Source: Alphaproteobacteria bacterium
GTDB taxonomy: Bacteria > Pseudomonadota > Alphaproteobacteria > VGDZ01
Length of the DNA: 56,756 nucleotides
Direction of reading: 5' to 3'
NCBI GenBank assembly: GCA_016869515.1
Contig: VGDZ01000013.1
Coordinates: 1-56,756 of the forward strand
The position numbers and the translations under genes are program-made. The notes under the pieces were generated by a model that was not told the DNA's origin, ran no database searches, and saw only the letters and a list, made by a program, of their open reading frames with translations. Below, piece by piece: positions 38,203 through 47,189 of the stretch (position 1 is the first letter of the stretch; every line of letters begins with the position of its first letter).

Positions 38203-39300
38203 ATGGCGACGATCCCTCTGCTCGACCTGGGTGCAGAGCCTTTTGAACGGGGCGTGATCCATGGTCGGCGCCTGGCGGCCGAAGTCCGGGCGGTGATCGA
38301 GACCTATCTGGCGCGCTTTGCGCTGAACGGCCTGTCGGCCGACGAAGCGCGGCGGCGCGGCGCGGCGGCCGCGACCATGATCGGGCGACGCACGCCCGAT
38401 TACGGCCGCGAGATGGAAGGCATCGCCCAAGGCGCGGGGCTGCCTTTGGCCGATATCGGCCTGCTCAATGCGCGCTACGAGATCAGCTATGGCGTGTTCG
38501 GATCGGAGATCCGGACCGCCGCCGGCTCGGCCGATGGCTGTACGGCTTTTGCGCTGATGCCCGAGCACACCAAGTCGGGCGAGGTGACCATCGGCCAGAA
38601 TTGGGATTGGCTGGAAGGCCTGCGCGGCAATCTGGCGGTGTTGCGGGTGCGTCCCGAGCGGCGCCCGGCCTTTTTGGTGGTGACCCAGGCCGGCATTGCC
38701 GGCGGCATGATGGGCCTGAACCAGGCCGGCATCGGCCTAGCTGTCAACGGGCTGACCACGGCCGAGGACGGCAAGCATCCCTCGGATCGCCCGTTCCATG
38801 TCCGGGTGCGACAGATCCTGGAAAGCCGCAGCTACGAGGAGGCGCTGAATCAGGTGATCGGCGAGGATCGCACCTGCTCAAGCCATTTCTTGATCGCGCA
38901 CGCCGAAGAGGAGGCCATGGGCATCGAGGCGGCGCCGCGGCGGGCGCACTATCTGCATCCGACCGACGGCATCTACACCCATGCCAATCACTTCGAGGTC
39001 GGGCCCGATGACGGCATGGGCATGGAGCGCCTGGGCGCCAATACGCTGTATCGGCCCCGGCGGTTGGAGCGCCATTTGCGGCGCGCCAACCGCCCGCACG
39101 ATCTCGCGACCATCCGCGCCGGTCTGACCGATCACTTTTCGGCGCCGCGGGCGATTTGCCGCCACGCCGATCCCGAGGATGTGCCGGCGCGGCGGCTGAT
39201 CACGGTGGCGTCGGTCGTCCTGCAGTTGAAAAGCCGGACCATGCATGTCAGCGACGGTCCGCCCTGCGACAACGCCTATCAAAGCTTCACGCTCAACTGA
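38203..39300 (+). CDS. C45 family autoproteolytic acyltransferase/hydrolase
   Basis: 365 residues, related to isopenicillin N acyltransferases. These Ntn-hydrolases cut themselves to expose an N-terminal Cys; the likely residue is Cys113 in SADGCTAFA. Other family marks are IGQNWDWLEG, GMMGLNQAGIGLAVNGLTT and THANHFEV. The start at ATG 38203 is set by the AAGGAG 9 bases upstream; an in-frame TTG at 38146 is not needed. It is divergent from the M20/M81 pair across the ABC stub, suggesting a shared theme of acylated or modified peptide breakdown. Confidence 0.9.
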   Translation: MATIPLLDLGAEPFERGVIHGRRLAAEVRAVIETYLARFALNGLSADEARRRGAAAATMIGRRTPDYGREMEGIAQGAGLPLADIGLLNARYEISYGVFGSEIRTAAGSADGCTAFALMPEHTKSGEVTIGQNWDWLEGLRGNLAVLRVRPERRPAFLVVTQAGIAGGMMGLNQAGIGLAVNGLTTAEDGKHPSDRPFHVRVRQILESRSYEEALNQVIGEDRTCSSHFLIAHAEEEAMGIEAAPRRAHYLHPTDGIYTHANHFEVGPDDGMGMERLGANTLYRPRRLERHLRRANRPHDLATIRAGLTDHFSAPRAICRHADPEDVPARRLITVASVVLQLKSRTMHVSDGPPCDNAYQSFTLN

Positions 39301-39315
39301 GCGCGGAAACATAAA

Positions 39316-40251
39316 GTGACGACGCGTCAGCCGGCGCTGGGGTCGGCCGCCCTGGTCGCCTGCATGGTGTTGTGGGGGACGTTGATCCCGGCGACCAATT
39401 TTCTGTTGGCCTGGTTTGACGCCGTCGGCGTGTCGGTGATCCGCTTCGCGCTGGGCGTCGCCGCGTTGTGGCTGGCGGTGCAGCTGTTCGACCGGGCCTC
39501 GACGCCGATACCTTGGAGGAAGAGTTGGGCGCTGGGCCTCGGCATCAGCCTGTTCGCGACCTGCTACACGCTCGGCATCGCCAACGCCAATCCGATCAAC
39601 GCCGCGGTGATCGCCTCGATCGGCCCGCTGACCACGTCGATCCTGGCTTGGCTGCTTTATCGCACGCCGCCGGCGCCGGGTTTGGGCTTGGCGGTGGTGC
39701 TGGCGGTCGGCGGCAGTCTGGTCGTGTCGCTGGGAGGCAAGCTGGGAAGCGACGCGAGTTGGGATTTTCGCGGCGGCGAAATCATGCTGCTGATCGGGCA
39801 GGCGATGTGGTCGTGGTATTCGCTGGCCTCGGTGCGCTGGTTGGTGGGCCACAGCCAGCTCCGCATCTCCTATTCGACCATGCTGCCGGCCATGGTCTAT
39901 CAGGCGCTGCTTTGGGCTTTGCTATGGGCGCTGGGTTGGGCGCGCGGCGCAACTCCGGCCGACCTGCCCGAAGCCGCGTTGTGGGTGTTTCTGGTCATCG
40001 GCCCGGTCGTCACCGCGGGCGGAGTCTATTTCTGGAATTTCGGGGCATCGCAGCTGGGCGCGCCGGTTGCCGCGCTGTTTCTCAACCTGATACCGCTGGT
40101 CGCGATCGGCATCAGCATGGTCGCGCTGGGCGAGCGCGTAATGACCTATCAAATCCTGGGCGGCGTATTGGTGATCGCCGGCGTGGCGTCGATGCAGATT
40201 CGCATGCTCAGCGGAGCAAATCCAAAAGCGGCCCCAGCGAACGCTGGTTGA
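39316..40251 (+). CDS. EamA/DMT-family transporter
   Basis: 311 residues with about ten hydrophobic segments and two EamA repeats (LVACMVLWGTLIPATNFLLA for the first; the second ends GGVLVIAGVASMQIRM). Translation starts at GTG (39316), 15 bases after the C45 gene on the same strand, so the two may form an operon and the transporter may export or import the C45 product; this is inference. The 3' end overlaps the convergent exported-protein gene by 44 bases. Confidence 0.87.
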   Translation: MTTRQPALGSAALVACMVLWGTLIPATNFLLAWFDAVGVSVIRFALGVAALWLAVQLFDRASTPIPWRKSWALGLGISLFATCYTLGIANANPINAAVIASIGPLTTSILAWLLYRTPPAPGLGLAVVLAVGGSLVVSLGGKLGSDASWDFRGGEIMLLIGQAMWSWYSLASVRWLVGHSQLRISYSTMLPAMVYQALLWALLWALGWARGATPADLPEAALWVFLVIGPVVTAGGVYFWNFGASQLGAPVAALFLNLIPLVAIGISMVALGERVMTYQILGGVLVIAGVASMQIRMLSGANPKAAPANAG

Positions 40252-41599
40252 CCGTCCAATTGCCGTCGCGATCGAGACGGATCTTGAACAGCAGCGAAGC
40301 CGGCGGCTCCGGCTGGCCGAGGCCGCGCAGGCTGAGCAGCAGTGCGGCGGCCGTGGGCGATCCGCCGGCCAAGCCGACGGCGCGCGCCAGGGCGTCGAAC
40401 CCCGAAATGCGCAGATCGAGCGCGACCAGCATCTGCAGGGCGGCGCGCGGATCGATCGATATCTTGCCGTCCCCGGCAAGGGCGCTTTGCTCCGAACTCA
40501 GGCCGATTTCGCGGATGGCGAGGTCGGCACCGGCCAAGCGCGCGATCACCGCCGGATCGGGTTCGCGACCCTGTCCGGCCTGATCGACCCCTTCCCAAAA
40601 CGCCGGCATGTCGAGCGGACCAAGCCTGAGCGAAAGGCGTGCGCGGCGCGGCAAGGCCGGGCGCAGTTGCTGGGGCAACTGGCCCAAGGCCGGGGCGATG
40701 CCCGAAGCGGCGAGGTCCATCTCCATGCCGCCGCGCTCGGACGCCATGCCGGAAATGCGAAAGCGCGAATTGAGGCGTTCGATCGCCACTACCGGCCGGT
40801 CGTCGCGCACCAATTCCAGGCCCTGCGCGGCAGCCTCGATCGTCACCTCTTCGGCTGGCAGACCGGTGGTTTTGACCCCCAAGCGGCCGAGCACTTCGAC
40901 CAGGCGATCGCTCATCGGTCCGGCTGCGGCCGGACGGCTGGCGGCATTGACCGCGAGCGAGCCGAGCAAGACCTGTCCCGGCATGACAAGGCTGCCCACC
41001 GCGACCGACACGACTTCGCTGCCGTCGGCGGCATGGCGGGCCTCGGCCGAAAAATTGCTGATGCTGAGCGCCTCGGCATCGTTGGAGTCCCTGAGGCCGA
41101 GACCGTCGATCCTGGCGCGCAGGGTCTGATAGCGACCCGAGGCGATATCGTAGAGTCCGGCAAACTCGCGTCGCCCCAGAAGTATCCGGCCGACGGCACC
41201 GCCTGGCGTGCACAGGTGGAGGACTTCGTCGATCTCGAAGGCGACATTGACGCGGCCGGGCCCCGCGCTCGCGACCCGGATGCCGAGATCGCCGATCCCA
41301 AGGCGCAGCGGATCGAGGCCGACGCGAAAGTCGCGGATGACGATGCGGAAACCGCCGCTGGTATCGACCCGCAAGACGAAATGGGCCGCATCGCCGGTCG
41401 CCGCGCGGCCGCGAAAATCGAGGAAGTCGTATTTTCCGAGTTCGGATCGCAGAGCATCGGCGAAGGCCGCCGCATCCGGATTGGCGACGCGTCCAGCCAG
41501 CGTCGTCAGATCGCGTTCGGCGGCGGGAATCGGTTCGCATTGGGCATGCGCCGTCGCCGCGGCGAGGCACAGTCCCAAGGCGATGGCATGGCGCGACAT
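40208..41599 (-). CDS. Exported protein of unknown function, 463 residues
   Basis: A signal peptide (SRHAIALGLCLAAATAHAQC, cleavage likely after AHA) is followed by a long beta-rich sequence with repeating polar/hydrophobic alternation and little else. Cys20, just after the signal, is not in a good lipobox. Segments such as LSLRLGPLDMPAFWEGVDQA and LAGADLAIREIGLSSEQSAL resemble the repeated strands of AsmA-like or lipid-transfer barrel-groove proteins, but no diagnostic motif is seen. The gene is flanked by convergent (EamA) and divergent (thiolase-like) neighbours and stands alone. Confidence 0.65.
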   Translation of the reverse strand: MSRHAIALGLCLAAATAHAQCEPIPAAERDLTTLAGRVANPDAAAFADALRSELGKYDFLDFRGRAATGDAAHFVLRVDTSGGFRIVIRDFRVGLDPLRLGIGDLGIRVASAGPGRVNVAFEIDEVLHLCTPGGAVGRILLGRREFAGLYDIASGRYQTLRARIDGLGLRDSNDAEALSISNFSAEARHAADGSEVVSVAVGSLVMPGQVLLGSLAVNAASRPAAAGPMSDRLVEVLGRLGVKTTGLPAEEVTIEAAAQGLELVRDDRPVVAIERLNSRFRISGMASERGGMEMDLAASGIAPALGQLPQQLRPALPRRARLSLRLGPLDMPAFWEGVDQAGQGREPDPAVIARLAGADLAIREIGLSSEQSALAGDGKISIDPRAALQMLVALDLRISGFDALARAVGLAGGSPTAAALLLSLRGLGQPEPPASLLFKIRLDRDGNWTVNQRSLGPLLDLLR

Positions 41600-41726
41600 C
41601 GGGCGACGACAGCCGCCCCAAGGTCTTCTGTCAAGCCTGGAACGCGAATCGTGATCCAGGCCGGATGCGAGGGCGAGGCCGCCTTCCCTAGTGACGTGGC
41701 CGCGCGAGCCTTGCTAGCGTCGTATC

Positions 41727-42920
41727 GTGACGATTCCGGTTGCCATCATCGGCGCCGCCGGCCTGCCGGTGGGACGCCATCAGGCGCGCAAAGGCGAGAC
41801 GCCGCAAGCCTTGGAGCACGAACTCCTGGCCGAGGTCGTGATCGACGCCGTGGCCGGCGCCGGCATCGGCAAGGACATGATCGATGCGCTGGTTTTCGCC
41901 ATACCGCGCGCCTATACCCAGCAGCTCTATTACTGCACCTTCATCGCCAATTTCCTGCGCCTGGCGGTGGACGGCATCGTCGGCGAGGTCCAAGGCAACG
42001 GCATGACCGGCGGCCTTGCCTTCGACCAGGCGGCGATGATGATCGCCTCGGGCCGCGCCAAGGTGGCGTTGGCGCTGGGCTCGTCCTTCGAGACCGCAGT
42101 CGACAGCGCCGAACACATGAACCGCTCGATGCGCGCCACCGGCGATATCGACTTTCACACCCCGTTCGGCTTCACGCCCATCGCTTGGTACGCCATGGAT
42201 GCGATGCGCTATCTCCACGACAGCGGGGCCAGTCGCGCCGACTTGGCCAGCGTCGCGGTCAAGAACCGACGCCACGCCGGGCTCAACCCGTTGGCCCAGT
42301 ACCGCGACCCGATCACGCTTGCCGATGTCCTGGCGCAAAGACCGATCGTGGCCCCGCTCGGACTCTACGAGGTGCCGCCGCGCTCCGACGGCGCAGTCTG
42401 CTTGGTGCTGGCGCGGGCCGATCTGGCCAAGGATTTGGGCCGGCCTCACGCCATCGTCAAGGGGCGCGGCTTCCATCACGAAGGCGCACACCAGATCAAC
42501 GAGCGCCCATCGGACATGACGGCATTCCAGGCCTGCCGGCGTGCCGGCCAAGCGGCCCTGGGCGAGGCCGGACTGGCGGCCGCGGACATGGATCTGGCCG
42601 AACTTTACGCCCCATGCACCATCGTCGAGGTTCTGGCGGCCGAGGCGCTGGGCCTGGTGCCGCGCGGGCGCGGCGCATTTGCGTCTCGGGACGGCGAGAC
42701 CGCCTTGGGTGGGCGCATTCCGATCTGCACTTCGGGCGGCTGCCTCAGCCGCGGCCACCCGCCGATGGTGACGCCGCTCTACGGCTATCTCGAAATCTTC
42801 GAGCAATTGACCGGGCGGGCCGGCGCGCGCCAAGTCGCCGATGCCGAACATGCCATCGCCTCCTGCGAACTCGGCAACTACAATGCCGCGATGATCCATG
42901 TCTTCGAGGGCCGGGCGTGA
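41727..42920 (+). CDS. Thiolase-like protein (SCPx/Ltp2-type), catalytic Cys absent
   Basis: 397 residues, GTG start. Thiolase fold with paired halves and the late motifs HEGAHQINERPSDMTAFQAC, ELYAPCTIVEVLAAEALGL and TSGGCLSRGHPPMV (conserved GHP His). The first nucleophilic Cys of thiolases, expected around residue 90 in a C-A-S-G motif, is missing; the stretch reads EVQGNGMTGGLAFDQA. With a DUF35 gene directly downstream (GTGA overlap), this resembles the Ltp2/ChsH2-type retro-aldolases of steroid or branched side-chain breakdown rather than a true thiolase. It is the first gene of a four-gene operon with acyl-CoA synthetase and dehydrogenase. Confidence 0.82.
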   Translation: MTIPVAIIGAAGLPVGRHQARKGETPQALEHELLAEVVIDAVAGAGIGKDMIDALVFAIPRAYTQQLYYCTFIANFLRLAVDGIVGEVQGNGMTGGLAFDQAAMMIASGRAKVALALGSSFETAVDSAEHMNRSMRATGDIDFHTPFGFTPIAWYAMDAMRYLHDSGASRADLASVAVKNRRHAGLNPLAQYRDPITLADVLAQRPIVAPLGLYEVPPRSDGAVCLVLARADLAKDLGRPHAIVKGRGFHHEGAHQINERPSDMTAFQACRRAGQAALGEAGLAAADMDLAELYAPCTIVEVLAAEALGLVPRGRGAFASRDGETALGGRIPICTSGGCLSRGHPPMVTPLYGYLEIFEQLTGRAGARQVADAEHAIASCELGNYNAAMIHVFEGRA

Positions 42921-43336
42921 CCCTGCCGATCGTCGACCGGCCCGGCGCCCGGCCCTGGCCGCCGCGGGTTTCGAGTTTCACTCGACCGTTTTGGGAAGCC
43001 CTAGCCCAAGGCCGGCTGCTGACCACGCGCGGCAAGACCGGCCGGCAGTTGACCTTCCCGCCCAAGCCGTTCTGTCCGCACAGCTGGGAGCGCGAGGTCG
43101 AATGGGTCGAACTGTCGGGGCGCGGCACGCTCTATTCCCGCACCGTGGTGCACGCGGCGCCGGCTTTGTTCGCGGCCGAGGCGCCCTATCAGGTCTGCAT
43201 CGTCGATTACGACGAGGGCATCCGCGTCGCGACGCGGCTGATCGAGGCGCCCGAGGACATCCGGCTCGACAGCCGGGTCGAGACCGTGGTGCTGCGCTAT
43301 AGCGATGGTCCGTTGTTCGCAGTGAGGCCGGCATGA
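42917..43336 (+). CDS. DUF35 / OB-fold partner protein of the thiolase-like enzyme
   Basis: 139 residues from GTG (42917), overlapping the thiolase-like stop. It follows the DUF35 plan: an N-terminal helix (FTRPFWEALAQGRLL), a rubredoxin-like zinc ribbon region, and an OB fold (ELSGRGTLYSRTVVHAAPA to the end, YQVCIVDYDEGIRVATRLIE). In most relatives the ribbon has two CxxC pairs; here only the Cys in FPPKPFCPHSWER remains and the other ligand positions read TTRGKTGRQ, so zinc is unlikely to bind. It probably forms a complex with the upstream protein and helps acyl-CoA binding. Confidence 0.82.
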   Translation: MTLPIVDRPGARPWPPRVSSFTRPFWEALAQGRLLTTRGKTGRQLTFPPKPFCPHSWEREVEWVELSGRGTLYSRTVVHAAPALFAAEAPYQVCIVDYDEGIRVATRLIEAPEDIRLDSRVETVVLRYSDGPLFAVRPA

Positions 43337-45459
43337 ATCGAAGACAAGGCGTCTACGGTCGGGCGGAACTGGGCCGCCTGCTGGCGCCGAAATCGGTGGC
43401 CGTGGTCGGTGCATCGCCGACCGAAGGCGCCTTCGGCCGCCGCACGATCGAGAACCTGGCCGGATTCCAGGGCCAGGTCTGGGCGGTCAATCCGAAATAC
43501 GACCAGGTCGCGGGACGGCCATGTTTTCCCAGCCTCGATCGGCTTCCGGCCGCGCCCGATGCGGTGGTGATCGTCGTGCCGCGCGAGCGGGTCGAACCTC
43601 TGATCGAACAGTCGGCGCGGATCGGGGCGGGGGGCGCCATCGTCTACGCCTCGGGCTATGCCGAGACCGGGCGCGAGGATCGTCGGCGCGAACAGGAACG
43701 CCTGGGCGAGATCGCCATCGCCGGCCGGCTGCCGATCATCGGCCCGAACTGCCTGGGCGTCATCAACCAGGGCCTGCGCGCCGGCATGACCTTCATGCCG
43801 GACTATCCCGACGTGCCGCCGGTCTCGGGCGGCCTCGGTATCGTCTCGCAATCCGGCGCCATGGGATATTTGTTCGTCCAGCTGCCCGAACGCGCCATCG
43901 GCATCACGCATTATTTGGCGGCCGGGAACTCCTGCGATGCCGATGTCTGCGACTTCATAAGCTATTTGGCGGAAGATCCGGCCACGACCGCGATCGCCTG
44001 CCTGTTCGAAGGCGTGCGATCCGGGCCGCGGCTGATCCTGGCGGCCGAGAAGGCGCGCGCCGCCGGCAAGGCGGTGGTGGCGTACAAGATGGCGGTGGGC
44101 GAGGCCAGCCGGAAGGCGGCGATGTCGCATACCGGAACGCTGGTCGGCACCGACGCGGCCTATCGCGCCGCCTTCGCCCGGGCCGGGATCGTGCCGGTCT
44201 CGGACATGGAGGCGATGGTCGAGACGGCGTCGTTCCTGGCCAAGGCGGGACCGCCCAGCGGAAGGGGGCCGGCGGTGATCGTGACTTCGGGTGGCGCTGG
44301 CGTGATCGCCGCCGACAAGGCGGAATTGGCGGGCGTGGTTCTGCCCCAGCCGGCGCCCGAATTGCGCCAGGCTTTGCTGGCCGAGATTCCGGAATACGGT
44401 TCGGCCGCCAATCCCTGCGACGTCACCGCCCAAGTCCTCAACGTTCCGGAAAGCTTCACCCGCGTGATCGACGGTTTTCTCGGCCGGCAGGAATATGGCG
44501 CGCTGGTCTATCCCATGGTCTACGCCCATCCCAGCGTTACCCAGCGCCGCCTGCCGCAATTGCGAAAATTCGCTGCCGATCACGGCAAGCCGGTTTGCGT
44601 AGTCTGGATGACCGAATGGCTGGAAGGTCCCGGCGCCAAAGATTACGAGGGCGATCCGCGGCTGTGCCTGTTCCGCTCGATGGCGCGCTGCATGGCGACA
44701 CTCGCCTCATGGTATCGACGCGATGCGAGCAGCCCGAAGCCGGTCCGGCGATCCGATCCCGCGGCGCGCGGCAAGGCGCTGGGGATCCTGGACGCGGCGG
44801 TGCCCGGGCGGACGCTGACCGAACGCGAGTCGAAAGCGCTGTTGGCGCTGTACGGGATTCCGGTGTCGCCCGAGGCCTTGGCCAAGACCAAGGCCGAGGC
44901 CGTCGCCATCGCCGCGCGGCTGGGCTATCCGGTGGCGCTGAAACTGGAATCGCCCGATCTCGGCCACAAGACCGAGGCCGGCGTGGTCAGTCTCGGCCTG
45001 GCCGACGCGGCGGCGGTCGAGGCGGCCTATGACCGCATCATGGCCAAGGCCGACACCATGGTCGATGCGCGCATCAACGGGGTCCTGGTCGCGGCCATGG
45101 CCAAGCCGGGGGTGGAACTGGTTCTTGGCGCCAGCGTCGATAACCAGTTCGGCCCGCTGGTCGCGGTCGGCCTGGGCGGCGTTCTGGTCGAGGTGCTGAA
45201 GGACACTGCGGTCGGGCTGGCGCCGGTAGCGGACAGCGAAGCGGCGCGGCTGATCGACGGGCTCAAGGGGCGGGTGCTGCTTGAGGGCTATCGCGGCATG
45301 CCTAAGGTCGAGCGCGCGGCGGTGCTCGATCTGGTGATCCGACTCAGCGAGTTGATCGGCGATCTGTCCGATCGCATAGCCGAAGTCGACGTCAATCCGG
45401 TGATCTGCGGCCCGGCCGGGCCGGTGGCGGTCGATGCCCTGGTGGTGAAGGCGCCGTGA
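43333..45459 (+). CDS. Acyl-CoA synthetase, NDP-forming (acetate-CoA ligase family, fused alpha-beta)
   Basis: 708 residues. CoA-binding Rossmann domain at the N-terminus (LLAPKSVAVVGASPTEGAFG), succinyl-CoA-ligase-like domains with the phospho-accepting His in AAMSHTGTLVGTD (about residue 267), and a C-terminal ATP-grasp domain from about residue 490 (ESKALLALYGIPVSPEALAK, ALKLESPDLGHKTEAGVVSL, DVNPVICGP). It makes an acyl-CoA from a carboxylic acid with ATP, forming ADP. ATG overlaps the previous stop; its own stop overlaps the dehydrogenase GTG. Substrate unknown. Confidence 0.93.
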   Translation: MNRRQGVYGRAELGRLLAPKSVAVVGASPTEGAFGRRTIENLAGFQGQVWAVNPKYDQVAGRPCFPSLDRLPAAPDAVVIVVPRERVEPLIEQSARIGAGGAIVYASGYAETGREDRRREQERLGEIAIAGRLPIIGPNCLGVINQGLRAGMTFMPDYPDVPPVSGGLGIVSQSGAMGYLFVQLPERAIGITHYLAAGNSCDADVCDFISYLAEDPATTAIACLFEGVRSGPRLILAAEKARAAGKAVVAYKMAVGEASRKAAMSHTGTLVGTDAAYRAAFARAGIVPVSDMEAMVETASFLAKAGPPSGRGPAVIVTSGGAGVIAADKAELAGVVLPQPAPELRQALLAEIPEYGSAANPCDVTAQVLNVPESFTRVIDGFLGRQEYGALVYPMVYAHPSVTQRRLPQLRKFAADHGKPVCVVWMTEWLEGPGAKDYEGDPRLCLFRSMARCMATLASWYRRDASSPKPVRRSDPAARGKALGILDAAVPGRTLTERESKALLALYGIPVSPEALAKTKAEAVAIAARLGYPVALKLESPDLGHKTEAGVVSLGLADAAAVEAAYDRIMAKADTMVDARINGVLVAAMAKPGVELVLGASVDNQFGPLVAVGLGGVLVEVLKDTAVGLAPVADSEAARLIDGLKGRVLLEGYRGMPKVERAAVLDLVIRLSELIGDLSDRIAEVDVNPVICGPAGPVAVDALVVKAP

Positions 45460-46610
45460 TCGCGCCGTTCAACGATTTCGGATTGACCGAGCAGCAGAAG
45501 CTGATTCGCGAAAACGTGCTGGGATTGGTGCGGCGGGTGCTGCCCGACGACAAGATCCGCGCGCTGGACGCCGCCGGCGAATTCCCGTTCGAGGCCTTTG
45601 CCGCCTTGGCCGAAGCCGGATGGATGGGGCTGCCCTACGCCGCCGAACATGGCGGCATGGGCGGCTCGGCCAAGGATCTGGCGGTGTTCGTCGAGGCCGT
45701 GGCCGAACATTATTCGAGCCTGGCATCGGCCTGGTTGACCACCACCATCTATGCCGGCAAGCACATCGAGTTGTTCGGCACCCCCGAACAGCGAGCCCGC
45801 TTCCTGCCGGGAGTTATCGCCGGCCGGACGCGGCTGGCGTTGGCGCTGTCCGAACCCGAGGCGGGTTCGGATGCGGCGTCGATCCGGACTCGAGCCGAGT
45901 TGCGCGACGGGCGCTATGTCGTCACCGGCCAAAAGCTCTACATCACCTGCGCGCATGTCGCGCATCATCTGGTGACCGTGGTCAAGACCGATCCGGGCGC
46001 CGGGCGGCGGGGAATCTCGATCCTGATCGTCGATGCCGACGCCAAGGGCGTGACCGTCCGGCCGATGGAAACCCTCGGCCGCCGCACCACCCGAGCCTGC
46101 GAAGTGTTCTTCGACGGCGTCGAAGTGGCGCTGGATCGGCGCATCGGTCCCGAGAACGGGGCCTGGCGCAATCTGGTGAGATGCCTAAACCTAGAGCGAC
46201 TGTGCCTGGCCGCGGCCGGAGCCGGCAATCTGCGGCACGTGCTGGCCTATGCGCTGGACTACGCCCAGGGGCGCAAGGCCTTCGGTCGCACCATCACCGA
46301 ATACCAGGCGGTTTCGCACAAGCTGGCGGATATCCGCATCATGGCAGAGACGGCGCGGCTTTGCGCCTATCGCGCCGCCGAAATGCTGGATGCCGGGCTG
46401 GAACCCGATCTCGAAACCTCGATCGCCAAGGTGGTCGCGACCGACAACGACTTCCGCGGCGCCGATCTCGGACTGCAGATCATGGGCGGCGCCGGCTACA
46501 CCATGGCGCACGACATGCAACGCATGTTCCGCGACAGCCGCGTCGGCACCATCGGCGGCGGCTCGAACGAAATTCAGCGCAACATCATCGCCCGACTGAT
46601 CGGCGCCTGA
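45456..46610 (+). CDS. Acyl-CoA dehydrogenase
   Basis: 384 residues, GTG start in a 4-base overlap. FAD-dependent alpha,beta-desaturase of acyl-CoA esters. It has the N-terminal helical domain (LTEQQKLIRENVLGLVRRVL), LALSEPEAGSDAASI (FAD/substrate signature), LKLYITCAHVAHH-type middle strands, and the C-terminal signature LGLQIMGGAGYTMAHDMQRM and GTIGGGSNEIQRNIIARLI. It completes a set of acid activation, desaturation and thiolase-like C-C cleavage; no enoyl-CoA hydratase is in the operon. Confidence 0.94.
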   Translation: MIAPFNDFGLTEQQKLIRENVLGLVRRVLPDDKIRALDAAGEFPFEAFAALAEAGWMGLPYAAEHGGMGGSAKDLAVFVEAVAEHYSSLASAWLTTTIYAGKHIELFGTPEQRARFLPGVIAGRTRLALALSEPEAGSDAASIRTRAELRDGRYVVTGQKLYITCAHVAHHLVTVVKTDPGAGRRGISILIVDADAKGVTVRPMETLGRRTTRACEVFFDGVEVALDRRIGPENGAWRNLVRCLNLERLCLAAAGAGNLRHVLAYALDYAQGRKAFGRTITEYQAVSHKLADIRIMAETARLCAYRAAEMLDAGLEPDLETSIAKVVATDNDFRGADLGLQIMGGAGYTMAHDMQRMFRDSRVGTIGGGSNEIQRNIIARLIGA

Positions 46611-46616
46611 GTCGGG

Positions 46617-47171
46617 CTATTTTTCCCAGGTAAACCGCAGCGTGCTGTTGGCGCTGGCGCGCATCGCGCTTGGGCGCAGATCCTCGTTTGCGGAACGGCA
46701 CCACAGCGCGGTCGGCACCAGCGCCACGCCGACCGTATCGTGGTCCACGACCGCGACCGGTCCAAGAGCGACGCTGCGGGTCGAGAGACCGCGTCCGGGC
46801 GCGGCGGTCTCGGCGATCTCGGTCGAGCGGTGGGTCGGGCGGGGCTGGCTGGCAAAACTGACTTCGCGGGTGAAGACCTGGAAATGGACCGAGACATGCC
46901 GGCTGCGGCCGGCGGAATCGCAATCGCCCAGAAGCTGAAAATTGCCGTCGAACGTCGCCGTCACGCGCCCGGCGCCGAACACGCCGCAATAAAGCGGCAG
47001 CACCGGCGGCGGCAATGTCGCTTCGGTGAACGGTCCTTCGACGCGGCAGGACGTGTCGAAACCGGTCCGAGCGTCGCGCTCGCATTTGCACAGATTAAGC
47101 AGATCGTCGGCAGCCAATGCCGGCGCGATCCAACCCAGGACCAGAACCAGGACCGATACCGGAAACCTCAT
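46617..47171 (-). CDS. Secreted cysteine-containing protein of unknown function
   Basis: 184 residues. A clear signal peptide (MRFPVSVLVLVLGWIAPALA with AxA cleavage) is followed by a mature part with six Cys (LCKCERD, TSCRVEG, LYCGVFG, GDCDSAG, LWCRSAN), probably forming disulfides in the periplasm. It is beta-rich, with no known domain. Convergent with the acyl-CoA dehydrogenase gene (6-base gap) and 18 bases downstream of the ModA-like gene on the same strand. Confidence 0.65.
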   Translation of the reverse strand: MRFPVSVLVLVLGWIAPALAADDLLNLCKCERDARTGFDTSCRVEGPFTEATLPPPVLPLYCGVFGAGRVTATFDGNFQLLGDCDSAGRSRHVSVHFQVFTREVSFASQPRPTHRSTEIAETAAPGRGLSTRSVALGPVAVVDHDTVGVALVPTALWCRSANEDLRPSAMRASANSTLRFTWEK

Positions 47172-47189
47172 GCCGCGTACTCCTCCGCG

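Noticed and set aside
40487-42916. Long plus-strand extension upstream of the DUF35 protein
   Set aside because: It runs through the antisense of the exported protein and an off-frame copy of the thiolase-like gene; the family starts at GTG 42917.
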